64,000 nt of DNA from Bacteroidia bacterium (GTDB lineage Bacteria; Bacteroidota; Bacteroidia; Cytophagales; JAAEPT01), in NCBI GenBank assembly GCA_030431525.1, contig JAUIJC010000008.1, positions 51,603 through 115,602 of the forward strand, written 5' to 3'. Shown piece after piece: positions 1-7,650 of this stretch. The position numbers were made by a program, and so were the translations under genes. A model generated the notes under the pieces. The model did not search any database. It had not been told where the DNA came from and saw nothing but the letters and a program-made list of their open reading frames with translations. Numbering within the stretch: the stretch's first letter is position 1; the number at the start of each line of letters is the position of its first letter.

Positions 1-954
1 GGAAATGGTAATGGTTTCCAAGCGAGATAGTCCACTTCTCGGATCAAAACGGGAAGTTCGACCAAAACCTGAATCCACAACAACGGTAATGCCTTCAATG
101 GTCAAACTGGTTTCTGCGATGGAAGTGGCTAACACGACTTTACGCCTGCCGTCTTTGCTGGGGTAAATGGCCTGTCGCTGTTTGGCGGGAGGCAATTGCC
201 CGAACAATGGATGAATGGAAAATTCAGGAAGACTTCGCCTTAGAATTTCCTCGGTGCGAAGGATTTCAGCCTGCCCTGGTAGGAACACCAAAATATCACC
301 TTCGTTTTCTTCGCTGGCCTCTTTGATGGTTTGTGCCGTGATTTCGGGCAAGGCCATGATTTCCTGTGGTGCTCCGTATTTGACCTCCACAGGATATTGG
401 CGCCCTTCACTTTCCACAATATCCGCTTGAAGCAATCGGCCAAGTTCTGGCAAATTCAGCGTGGCAGACATCACCAAAATCCGCAAATCATCCCTCAAAA
501 TTTGTTGTGCCTCACGGCAAAGCGCCAAGGCCACATCAGCGTGCAGGTTACGCTCGTGGAATTCATCAAAAATGACCATGCCCACACCCTCTAAGGCATT
601 GTCAGATTGGAGCATTCGTGTGAGGATGCCCTCGATGACGACTTCAATGCGTGTCGTTGGACCCACCCGTTTTTCAAAGCGGATGCGGTAGCCCACGGTT
701 TCACCTACCTCTTCGCCAAGAATTTCCGCCATGCGCCTTGCCACCGATGCTGTGGCCAACCGCCTCGGTTCCAGCATAATGATTTTTTGACCTTCAAGCC
801 AAGGTTCATTGAGCAGAGCTAATGGAAGAAGCGTACTTTTTCCAGCCCCAGGAGGGGCGCTTACCAACAAGGTATTGGCAGATGCAAGCTTTTCTTGGAC
901 GGGTTGGAAGACCTCCTTGATGGGGAGGTCGTAGGCGCTGAGGTCGGGTGTCAA
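1..954 (-). CDS. hrpB: ATP-dependent helicase HrpB (N-terminal part, runs off window start)
   Basis: Reading leftward, the frame encodes a DExH-box helicase of the HrpB family, probably acting on RNA. Visible in order: Walker A PPGAGKSTLLPL, motif Ia LEPRRLA, GYRIRFEKR, the DEFHER box (DExH), a SATL motif and, near the window edge, ATSIAETSLTI followed by DSGF and the RSGL region. Only about 318 codons lie in the window; the HrpB C-terminal half is outside. No ATG precedes the Walker A motif in the open frame, so the start is taken as the TTG at 954 (reads MTPDLSAYDLP), which fits the short N-terminus of the family; this start is uncertain. Transcribed in the same direction as tpx. Family assignment is confident because of the HrpB-specific spacing of LEPRRLA and GYRIRFE. 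Confidence 0.88.
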   Translation of the reverse strand, partial: MTPDLSAYDLPIKEVFQPVQEKLASANTLLVSAPPGAGKSTLLPLALLNEPWLEGQKIIMLEPRRLATASVARRMAEILGEEVGETVGYRIRFEKRVGPTTRIEVVIEGILTRMLQSDNALEGVGMVIFDEFHERNLHADVALALCREAQQILRDDLRILVMSATLNLPELGRLLQADIVESEGRQYPVEVKYGAPQEIMALPEITAQTIKEASEENEGDILVFLPGQAEILRTEEILRRSLPEFSIHPLFGQLPPAKQRQAIYPSKDGRRKVVLATSIAETSLTIEGITVVVDSGFGRTSRFDPRSGLSRLETITIS

Positions 955-1047
955 GAGTGCGTAAGGATTGATGGATTTAGCGCAAAAATCGGAAAAATAC
1001 CGTTAACAATGGAGTGGTTGGCTTCAGGCAATTCTCGCAAGGGTGGC

Positions 1048-1076
1048 GTAGAGACAAGGCATTGCCTTGTCTCTAC
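1048..1076. repeat. Perfect short palindrome, 13-bp stem
   Basis: GTAGAGACAAGGC and its exact reverse complement are separated by only ATT. It sits in the 235-bp gap between hrpB and tpx. It lacks a T-tract directly after the stem, so it looks more like a dispersed REP-type palindrome than a terminator. Similar small palindromes recur elsewhere in this window. Confidence 0.75.
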
Positions 1077-1189
1077 AGGATGCACTGCAAACAACAGAAA
1101 ACAAAAAGCCCAGCAATTAGAAAGCGAATTGCTGGGCTTGTCAGTGTAGTTCACGTTCCTACACAGTGTAGGAATGCTGAGCTTATAAC

Positions 1190-1690
1190 TTACTTCAAAC
1201 TGGCAAGTGCCTGCTCGTAGTTAGGTTCGTCTACAATTTCACTTACCTGCTCGGTGTACACCACCTTGCCCTCTTCGTCGAGAACTACAATGCAACGAGA
1301 AGATAAGCCAGCCAACGGGCCGTTGACGAAGGTCAACCCGTAATCTTTGCTAAACGAACCATCAACAAAGTCAGAAAGCATTTCTACGTTTTCGATGCCC
1401 TCAGCGCCACAAAAACGACCCTGTGCAAAAGGCAAATCACGGGAAATACACAGAACAGTGGTGTTGTCTAAACTTGACGCTTTCTTGTTGAACTCTCGTA
1501 CCGAAGTAGCGCAAGTACCTGTATCAATACTCGGGAAGATGTTCATCACGATCTTCTTGCCCTTGTAGTCTGCCAAGCTGGCTTTGGATAAATCGGATTT
1601 TACCAATTCAAAATCAGGTGCTTGTGAACCTACTGCTGGGAGCTCGCCAATCGTGGAAATTGCATTTCCTTTTAAAGTAATAGATGCCAT
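1190..1690 (-). CDS. tpx: Thiol peroxidase Tpx (2-Cys peroxiredoxin)
   Basis: 166 residues, the usual length for atypical 2-Cys peroxiredoxins of the Tpx/p20 group, which reduce hydroperoxides with thioredoxin as electron donor in the cytoplasm. The sequence shows the N-terminal LKGN and PDFELV segments, the active site SIDTGTCATSVREFN with the peroxidatic Cys60, and the resolving Cys94 in GRFCGAEG; an extra Cys81 lies in the strand before it. The ATG at 1690 is the only start that keeps the complete family N-terminus. Monocistronic, followed by a palindrome. It belongs functionally with oxyR/ahpC/ahpD 4-6 kb away, though no OxyR-like site was seen in front of it. Confidence 0.95.
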   Translation of the reverse strand: MASITLKGNAISTIGELPAVGSQAPDFELVKSDLSKASLADYKGKKIVMNIFPSIDTGTCATSVREFNKKASSLDNTTVLCISRDLPFAQGRFCGAEGIENVEMLSDFVDGSFSKDYGLTFVNGPLAGLSSRCIVVLDEEGKVVYTEQVSEIVDEPNYEQALASLK

Positions 1691-1835
1691 GGTGTAAAAT
1701 CGTAAAAGGTTTCCTTCGAGTTAAGCATGCCTGTTGAAACATCCAAAGACAAGGAGGAAAAATGATGGGGAGCTTGATCAGGGCTGATGCTTTGTAAGTT
1801 GTTTGGGAGGAGTGTACTATCCTTAGATAGACTTA

Positions 1836-2351
1836 TTATTTCTCATACTCAATCTTATCAATCACCCAAACGATATCGCCAATTTTGGTGGTGACCACAG
1901 CTTCCTCACCTACTTTTTTGTTTAGCAATCCTTTGGCGATAGGAGAATCCATAGAGATGTAGTCGGCATTGCCAATAAGCTCTTCATAGCCTACAATGCG
2001 TAGGCGTTTTTTGATGCCTCGTCTCTCGTTGCGTATTTCTACCCAAGCCCCAAACATGACCTTTCCTTCTTGATTGGGGTGGTATTCAATGACCTTAAAA
2101 TCATCGATACATTTGCGTAGGTAGCGCACGCGACTATCAATTTCTCGGAGCCTCTTTTTGTTGTAATGGTAATCGGCATTTTCAGACCGATCGCCCAAAC
2201 TGGCAGCCCAAGAAACTTTTGCCGTGATATCGGGGCGAACCACTTTCCACAGGTGCTCCAACTCTTCCTTGAGTTTTTCAAAACCTTCTGGGGTAATCAT
2301 TTGTGAGCGATTGAGCTTGGGAAGCGTAGATTCAGGAATTTTACGACGCAT
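1836..2351 (-). CDS. greB: Transcription elongation factor GreB
   Basis: 171 residues. It has an N-terminal coiled-coil finger (MITPEGFEKLKEELEHLW onward) with the acidic tip GDRSENADYHY followed by KKRLREIDSRVRYL, a combination characteristic of GreB rather than GreA. The C-terminal FKBP-like domain follows (roughly residues 95-170), ending DIVWVIDKIEYEK. Gre factors enter the RNA polymerase secondary channel and stimulate cleavage of backtracked transcripts. The N-terminal extension MRRKIPESTLPKLNRSQ precedes the canonical MITPEGFEKL; translation could instead begin at that inner Met. The first ATG is retained because no sequence signal decides. A single-gene unit by spacing. Confidence 0.93.
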   Translation of the reverse strand: MRRKIPESTLPKLNRSQMITPEGFEKLKEELEHLWKVVRPDITAKVSWAASLGDRSENADYHYNKKRLREIDSRVRYLRKCIDDFKVIEYHPNQEGKVMFGAWVEIRNERRGIKKRLRIVGYEELIGNADYISMDSPIAKGLLNKKVGEEAVVTTKIGDIVWVIDKIEYEK

Positions 2352-2475
2352 AGAAACGACTTTCTTATTGAGTATTTACAAGATAATTGAATGGCGCATG
2401 AAAATATAGCGCGTGCCAAAACCTAGGGGGCTTTCACAACATATATATGGGTAAGCATCATTCTCTGGAAAAGGA

Positions 2476-2602
2476 CCACAGAGGACACAGAGGTATGGAG
2501 AACACAGAGGCTCTTGAGGCTCCCAAATCTCTCCAATAGAGTTTAGAGAGACCAGTACGCCTCCTTTTCTCCCTTCCTCTGTGTCCTCTGTGTCCTCTGT
2601 GG
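2476..2602. repeat. Inverted repeat of CACAGAGGA-type units
   Basis: An 18-bp arm CCACAGAGGACACAGAGG at 2476-2493 is exactly inverted at 2585-2602. Each arm is itself a 9-bp tandem (CACAGAGGA), and a third degenerate copy follows the left arm at about 2500-2510. The roughly 127-bp element fills most of the 286-bp gap between greB and the FAD oxidoreductase. No coding potential and no terminal target duplication were recognised. Confidence 0.8.
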
Positions 2603-2637
2603 TTTAATATATCAGACCCTCTACTGTTCAAGAACCA

Positions 2638-4074
2638 CTAGTCCTCCCTTTCGATGAGCAGTTGAGCAAGAGGCGCAGGGTATCCGCGTTGAACAGCGAA
2701 TTCTGATGCACGATGATCAATAGCACTTTTGCTAATACGCTTGAGTAGTGGATTTTCGCCAATGCTTGTGTCCACTACCGAGGTGAGTGTTTCCTCATGC
2801 ATTTTTTCTATAATCTGTTGCGCTACGGTTAAGGCTGAAGAGGCTTTAACAATTTCGCTTCTTGCGTAGGATTTCTGCGGAAAGCTGACCTCCCCAACCC
2901 TTAAGCTGGGGTCGTCTCCCGGTATTTGCTGGGCACCATAGAGTGGGGGACCAGCAACCACCGCAGAGGAGAAGGAAGGAATAAACTTTGAGACAAAGGC
3001 AATCGCATTTTCCGTTCTCTTGTTGATGTCTTGTTTTGTCCAGCCCGCAGCTAATTTCTGTTCGATGTCCTCACTAAATTTGGGTTGCATGGCGCCAGCC
3101 TTGGATTCGATCAATCCGTTTTCGAACAAGGTAATGTCCTTGGTCATCCCATGAATTTGATAATAACCCTCGCAATATGGGGTGAGTTGTGCCATGCCGT
3201 GGGGTGTGCCTCGCTCCCCATGAAAAATCAGTTCTGGAAGTAAACCAGTTGCTGCTTCCCATTTTGAAACATAGGCCGCCTTAAATTCAATCAACCGCTC
3301 TGATTGTAAATGCAGCGCGTCATCAAAGGCTCCTGTTTTGAAGCCACATGAGTTGACCAAATACTTGACTTTATAGACTTCGTCATCGGTATCGAGTTCC
3401 CAGTTGTGGGCTAAGTTTTGGTCCCGAACATCTTTGATGTTGGTTACCGAGGTATCCGTCTTTAGGCGACATTTTTCTGTTTGCTCCAATGCTAACTGGG
3501 CCTGTGCACCCAGTCTAAAAAGATTCCATCCGTACTCTTGCACCATGATTACGGGGAATTTTAATGTTGAGTAGTCGATGATTTTCACGGCATTGGCCAG
3601 CCATTCATCGGTTGTTTTTGGGAAGGCCACAGCTGGTCGTTCTTTGAGCTTGTCGAGGGCCTCTTTTTCATATAAGGTGAAATAATCCTCAGGATCGCCT
3701 AGCAGCTTGTTGGAACCATCTTGTTTGATTAAGTCCTTGTAGTGCTCCACCAAAATTTTGAGCCTGTGTATGTGGGTTTCTACAGCATATTTTTCTGATT
3801 GAGGAATCCCGATAAACGTGGGCCGTACATCTATAGACTGAGGGAATAGCTTTGCCATTTCTATAGACTGCTTCATCAGTACTTTGGCCTGCTCGTCAGA
3901 AATGTCTGGGTATAGGTTTCCCCCAGCATGCAAATGGCAAAATGGAGGTCCATTGACAAGGCTTTTCTCTTTTTCGAATAAAACAGACTCAATGCCGTTT
4001 TTGGCGAGCTGCAAGGCGGTAACAGCACCTGATACACCTCCTCCAATAACTCCTATGGTGTATATTTTATCCAT
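2638..4074 (-). CDS. FAD-dependent oxidoreductase (DAO-like)
   Basis: 478 residues from the ATG at 4074. An upstream in-frame extension exists, but the chosen start places the dinucleotide-binding motif at the N-terminus (MDKIYTIGVIGGGVSGA, GxGxxG), followed by the acidic end of the second strand in SVLFEKE. The rest resembles DAO/GMC-type amine or hydroxy-acid oxidoreductases: a central domain with YLVNSCGFKTGAFDD, the second FAD contact typical of these enzymes. The substrate cannot be read from the sequence. The start is one base after the stop of the phosphatase gene (TAA-G-ATG), so the two are translationally coupled and likely work together; a phosphorylated or oxidised small metabolite repair role is possible but unproven. 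Confidence 0.8.
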   Translation of the reverse strand: MDKIYTIGVIGGGVSGAVTALQLAKNGIESVLFEKEKSLVNGPPFCHLHAGGNLYPDISDEQAKVLMKQSIEMAKLFPQSIDVRPTFIGIPQSEKYAVETHIHRLKILVEHYKDLIKQDGSNKLLGDPEDYFTLYEKEALDKLKERPAVAFPKTTDEWLANAVKIIDYSTLKFPVIMVQEYGWNLFRLGAQAQLALEQTEKCRLKTDTSVTNIKDVRDQNLAHNWELDTDDEVYKVKYLVNSCGFKTGAFDDALHLQSERLIEFKAAYVSKWEAATGLLPELIFHGERGTPHGMAQLTPYCEGYYQIHGMTKDITLFENGLIESKAGAMQPKFSEDIEQKLAAGWTKQDINKRTENAIAFVSKFIPSFSSAVVAGPPLYGAQQIPGDDPSLRVGEVSFPQKSYARSEIVKASSALTVAQQIIEKMHEETLTSVVDTSIGENPLLKRISKSAIDHRASEFAVQRGYPAPLAQLLIERED

Positions 4075-4075
4075 C

Positions 4076-4744
4076 TTAAAGCACTCCCTGAAGGTTTGAA
4101 AAGCTTTCCAAAACAATGGTGGGCTTATAGTCGGCTATGTTTTCGTTGTAGTTGTAGCCATAGCTCAGACCAATACTATCCATACGGGCATTTTGAGCCG
4201 CCAGAATATCATTTTTGGAGTCACCAATCATGAGGCATTTGTCAGGAGTGGTGTTCATCTGCTTCGCAAGATGTAGCAATGGACTTGCTTGGGGCTTTTT
4301 CTCAGGAAGGGATTCTTCACCGACCCATTGGAGGAAGAATTTTTTGATAGCGAGCTTCTCTAAGATGGGCTCAACAAAACGAAATGGTTTGTTGGTGCAG
4401 ATCACCAATTTGTAGCCTTGATCTTGCAAGTAATCTAATGTCTCTAGCACATGAGGATAGAGGAAGGTTTCTTCACAGACATTACTTTGGTAGGCAGGAA
4501 TAAAGACCGCTAGTGCTTCATTCAAGAAGTCAGCCGATACGGGTTGGTTCGTTACTTTTTCTAAGGCCCTATTGACTAATGTTTTGGCTCCGTTGCCTAT
4601 GAAAGGGGTGACTTGTTCAATGGTGAGCGGTGAGAAGTTATAATGGGCCAGCATTTTGTTGATGGCGAGGGTAAGGTCGGGGATGCTGTTTATGAGCGTG
4701 CCATCCAGATCGAATATCAGGAGTTCTTTTGCTTTGAAATTCAC
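4076..4744 (-). CDS. gph: HAD phosphatase, phosphoglycolate phosphatase type
   Basis: 222 residues, the usual Gph length. HAD motif I is FDLDGTLINSIPDL, motif II is around VICTNKP, and motif III/IV is MIGDSKNDILAAQNA. The cap segment GNGAKTLVNRAL is typical of phosphoglycolate phosphatases, which dephosphorylate 2-phosphoglycolate formed during DNA repair. First gene of a two-gene unit with the FAD oxidoreductase one base downstream. Related HAD subfamilies (pyrophosphatase PpaX, other sugar phosphatases) share these motifs, so the substrate is inferred, not shown. Confidence 0.82.
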   Translation of the reverse strand: MNFKAKELLIFDLDGTLINSIPDLTLAINKMLAHYNFSPLTIEQVTPFIGNGAKTLVNRALEKVTNQPVSADFLNEALAVFIPAYQSNVCEETFLYPHVLETLDYLQDQGYKLVICTNKPFRFVEPILEKLAIKKFFLQWVGEESLPEKKPQASPLLHLAKQMNTTPDKCLMIGDSKNDILAAQNARMDSIGLSYGYNYNENIADYKPTIVLESFSNLQGVL

Positions 4745-5032
4745 GGAGCTTTCTTTTGTGCGTGATACCTTTTTCGGTTGGTTGTAACTTCACGCTTTCG
4801 ATTTTTTCAAATGTAAGTAAATTGCGATGTTTAGCATTTTTATTTGGCGCTTTATCCAGAGAAATCCCCAAACAAGATGATATTCTTCGTTTTCAATAAA
4901 GGTTGCTAAATCCAATCTTGGAGATTTTGGTGTATGATATGGCTTCGTGTGTGACTAAAAGCAGGAGGAGTCGTTTATGTTTATTCTTCCTTTAAAGCTG
5001 ATTTGCAATTAGTGCCTAATGGTTCGTAGTCT

Positions 5033-5434
5033 ATGAACAAAGAAATCCTCACTAAAGAACTCCACTTCAAAGCTATTCGTAGCTCGGGGGCTGGTGGCCA
5101 GAATGTGAACAAAGTATCTTCGAAGGTGGTGCTCACTTTTGATGTGGCTCAATCGGAAGGCTTGAGTGAACACGAAAAAACACTGTTGTACAAAAACTTG
5201 GCTTCGCGCCTTACCACTGAGAAGGTGCTTATCCTTGTTTGTGATGATGCCAGAAGCCAGCTCCAAAATAAGGAGCAGGTTATTCAACGCTTTTTTGAAT
5301 TGATTCAGAAGGGTTTGGTGGTGCCTAAAAAGCGTATTGCCTCCAAACCGAGTAAGGCCTCGATCAAGCGGATGAAGGAGAATAAGAAACGGCGTGGGGA
5401 ATTGAAGAAGTTGCGGAGTAAGCCGAAGTTTTGA
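5033..5434 (+). CDS. arfB: Alternative ribosome-rescue factor ArfB (YaeJ-type peptidyl-tRNA hydrolase)
   Basis: 133 residues. The release-factor catalytic motif GGQ is present in RSSGAGGQNVNKVSSKV, followed by the short domain-3 fold and a strongly basic C-terminal tail (RMKENKKRRGELKKLRSK), which in ArfB threads into the empty mRNA channel of stalled ribosomes. The absence of release-factor codon-recognition domains and the short length separate it from RF1/RF2. It hydrolyses peptidyl-tRNA on ribosomes lacking a stop codon. Monocistronic, flanked by a 288-bp AT-rich gap in which nothing was recognised and by a palindrome-rich downstream region. Confidence 0.93.
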   Translation: MNKEILTKELHFKAIRSSGAGGQNVNKVSSKVVLTFDVAQSEGLSEHEKTLLYKNLASRLTTEKVLILVCDDARSQLQNKEQVIQRFFELIQKGLVVPKKRIASKPSKASIKRMKENKKRRGELKKLRSKPKF

Positions 5435-5505
5435 GGGGGGCTGGGTTGGGCTGTTGCAGGGCGTGGGGCACAAGACGCACAGCAGAAGACCGCAGGGCAC
5501 AAGGC

Positions 5506-5561
5506 GTAGGGCACAAGGCCCTACGTTACGGAGCTGTAGGGGCTGACCTGTGTGTCAGCCC
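5506..5561. repeat. REP-like pair of small palindromes (GTAGGGC/GGGCTGAC type)
   Basis: GTAGGGC-ACAAG-GCCCTAC (5506-5524) is followed by GTTACGGAG and then GGGCTGAC-N6-GTCAGCCC (5540-5561). The first hairpin plus GTTACGGA recurs at 43173-43200, so this is a dispersed element. A degenerate copy of the first unit precedes it around 5461-5505. Confidence 0.8.
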
Positions 5562-5654
5562 AATGTTGTTTTTGACAGTGCATGGTTTCAGTGTGTACTG
5601 TTCCATAGCGTCGGTGTTTTATACCCGACGTTTTCGAAATAATACGGCCAGAAA

Positions 5655-6587
5655 TCACCTCCACCGCACCAATTTCCTCGGTTCACTTTTTTTCATCCCC
5701 TCAGGGATATTAGCCTGAATCTCCTCTTTCAGCGCCTTAAGCAATTTGGTCTTGGCAAAGCTTTTTAAGGTGACCATGCTGACTTCACGGATGGGCTCGG
5801 GTTCCACAAAACGTTTGACAAAATGCTGGTCCGCTTGATCGTGGATAGAGAGCTCAGGTACTAAGGTGTAGCCAAGGTTGGAGCGCACCATGTTTTTTAG
5901 GGTCTCAATGGAGCCACTTTCAAAGTCGAAGCCCATGGCGCTGTGGACTCGTTGCTGGTTGCCACAAATGTTCAATACTTGGTCACGGAAACAATGGCCT
6001 TGGTTCAAAAGCCAAAGCCCTTCGAGGGGTAAGCCATCCATTTTGGACTCCTCTTGTTGCATCAGAGGATGGTCGTCTGAAGCATAGATAAGGAAGGGTT
6101 CCTCATAAAGTGGAATCTCTTGGATTTTGTCCTCATCCAATGGAGTGACCAAAATGCCGATGTCCAATTGGTCTTTTTTTAGGGCCTCTACAATGCGGTG
6201 GGTCTGCAATTCCGAGATGCTCAGGTTGATGTGTGGATATTTCTCCACAAAGCTTTTGATGAACAGGGGAAGCAAATAGGGGGCGATGGTGGGAATGATG
6301 CCGATGCGGTAATCACCTGTGAGTTCTTCCTTGGCGCCTTCCACCAAGGCCATTAGCTGTTTGCTTTCGCGAAGGATTTCCCGTGCCTTGGCAATGATTT
6401 TTTCCCCTTCCTTGGTGGGCTTTAAGGGCTGTTTTGAACGGTCAAATAGGCTTACCCCAAATTCCTCTTCAAGTTTTTTCACCTGCGTGGTGAGCGTGGG
6501 TTGGGTGACATAACAGGCTTCGGAGGCTTTTACGAAATGCCTGTGGGTGTCGAGGGCGATGATGTATTCGAGTTGTTGGAGTGTCAT
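5655..6587 (-). CDS. oxyR: Hydrogen-peroxide-sensing LysR regulator OxyR
   Basis: 310 residues with the LysR layout: a winged HTH at residues 1-60 (MTLQQLEYIIALDTHRHFVKA, then TQPTLTTQVKKLE) and a two-lobed sensor domain from about 90. The diagnostic OxyR redox pair is present: Cys199 and Cys208 in GHCFRDQVLNICGN, the same numbering as the E. coli disulphide switch. Oxidation by H2O2 turns such proteins into activators of peroxide-scavenging genes. It is transcribed divergently from ahpC across a 216-bp region containing an ATAG-N7-CTAT site, as expected for a direct regulator of ahpC and itself. Confidence 0.95.
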   Translation of the reverse strand: MTLQQLEYIIALDTHRHFVKASEACYVTQPTLTTQVKKLEEEFGVSLFDRSKQPLKPTKEGEKIIAKAREILRESKQLMALVEGAKEELTGDYRIGIIPTIAPYLLPLFIKSFVEKYPHINLSISELQTHRIVEALKKDQLDIGILVTPLDEDKIQEIPLYEEPFLIYASDDHPLMQQEESKMDGLPLEGLWLLNQGHCFRDQVLNICGNQQRVHSAMGFDFESGSIETLKNMVRSNLGYTLVPELSIHDQADQHFVKRFVEPEPIREVSMVTLKSFAKTKLLKALKEEIQANIPEGMKKSEPRKLVRWR

Positions 6588-6604
6588 GGGAGGAGATTTT
6601 AGAC

Positions 6605-6695
6605 CGCCTCGCTTTTGGACATTAGACTTTAGCTCCTGTATTGCCTCACAAGAATGTTAGAAGCTAATGTCTAAAGTCTAACCTCTAATGTCTAT
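6605..6695. repeat. Degenerate TCTAA/GTCTAAAG-type inverted repeats
   Basis: TTAGACTTTAG (from about 6621) is inverted around 6666-6690 as CTAATGTCTAAAGTCTAA with further CTAATGTCT units. The same vocabulary recurs on the other side of ahpC (about 7375-7420 and 7613-7643), so ahpC is bracketed by one repeat family. Confidence 0.6.
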
Positions 6696-6697
6696 GC

Positions 6698-6712
6698 ATA
6701 GTCAAAAGCTAT
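6698..6712. promoter_or_regulatory. Candidate OxyR half-operator between oxyR and ahpC
   Basis: The sequence reads ATAG-TCAAAAG-CTAT, matching the E. coli OxyR half-site ATAG-N7-CTAT and the LysR T-N11-A rule. A second half-site at the expected 22-bp phase is not recognisable. It lies about 90 bp upstream of the ahpC start. Confidence 0.55.
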
Positions 6713-6803
6713 AATAGTATCAAAAATATCAATTGGATTAATAAACTCAAAACCCCGTGTTTTGTATTACATCATTAGAGAAACAAACTAAAACAAATTG
6801 ATT

Positions 6804-7355
6804 ATGAGCACTTCAGTATTGAACGTAGGAAATGCATTCCCAGCTTTTGAAAAGGTAGCCGTTGTATCCCGTGAGCAAGGGAAGGAGTTTGAGACCATCA
6901 GTTCTGAGAGCTTCAAGAGTGATGACGACCAATGGACGGTGCTGTTCTGGTGGCCGAAGGATTTCACCTTTGTTTGTCCAACGGAGATTGCCGAGTTCAA
7001 TAAGAACTACGACGAGTTCCGCGACCGTGACACGCAGTTGATCGGTGCCTCCACCGACTCTGAGTTCGTGCACTTGGCATGGCGCGAGCACCACGATGAT
7101 TTGAAGGATTTGAAATTCCCGATGCTTGCCGATACCTCTAAATCCTTGGCTGAGGACTTGGGCATCTTGGAACCAAACGAAAAGGTGGCTTACCGTGCCA
7201 CATTCATCATCGACCCACAAGGAATCATCCGTTGGGTGAACGTCAATGACTTGAGCGTTGGCCGAAATGTGAAGGAGGTGATCCGTGTGTTGGACGCCTT
7301 GCAGACCGACGAGCTTTGCCCATGTAACTGGGAAAAAGGGGATGCAACGCTGTAA
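6804..7355 (+). CDS. ahpC: Peroxiredoxin AhpC (mycobacterial type)
   Basis: 183 residues from the ATG at 6804; an in-frame TTG two codons earlier is judged less likely. The peroxidatic Cys58 is in KDFTFVCPTE, and the C-terminus carries DELCPCNW with Cys172 and Cys174, the three-Cys arrangement of Mycobacterium tuberculosis AhpC rather than the enteric AhpC that partners AhpF. It reduces organic peroxides, H2O2 and peroxynitrite. The partner reductant in this subgroup is AhpD, whose gene lies 295 bp downstream, and the divergent neighbour is oxyR. Expression is expected to be peroxide-induced through the operator at 6698. The region behind the stop is filled by repeats rather than a clean terminator. 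Confidence 0.95.
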   Translation: MSTSVLNVGNAFPAFEKVAVVSREQGKEFETISSESFKSDDDQWTVLFWWPKDFTFVCPTEIAEFNKNYDEFRDRDTQLIGASTDSEFVHLAWREHHDDLKDLKFPMLADTSKSLAEDLGILEPNEKVAYRATFIIDPQGIIRWVNVNDLSVGRNVKEVIRVLDALQTDELCPCNWEKGDATL

Positions 7356-7468
7356 GTGATTGTAGACCCTTCGCTTTTGGACCTTAGATTTTGGCTTGAC
7401 CAACTGAGGTTTAAGGTCTGAAAGTGAAGTTCTAAATGCCAAATGTTTTGGTTTCCAAAATTCTGGGA

Positions 7469-7599
7469 CAACCCCACCTCTGTCCTCCCCTTAAAAAGGG
7501 GAGGAGAAACCATCAGCCCACCACTTGCAACCACAATTGTTCAGTGTTCTCTGTAACATTCTCCTCCCTTTGGATAAGGGGAGGACAGAGGAGGGGTTG
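7469..7599. repeat. 130-bp element bounded by about 37-bp inverted repeats
   Basis: The left arm (7469-7506, starts CAACCCCACCTCTGTCCTCC) is inverted at 7561-7599 with only a few mismatches. Each arm also contains an internal CTCCCC/GGGGAG palindrome, so the whole forms nested hairpins. The 54-bp centre has no coding potential. Architecture is MITE-like; no target-site duplication is evident. It separates ahpC from ahpD. Confidence 0.8.
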
Positions 7600-7650
7600 A
7601 ATCCCACATGGGCGCTAACGTCTAATGTCTAAATTCTAAAGTCTTATAAA

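Noticed and set aside
6721..6790. Standard TAnnTTTG promoter for ahpC
   Set aside because: The best candidate, GTGTTTTG at 6757-6764 with TTG 21 bp upstream, has two mismatches in the -7 box; not strong enough to list.
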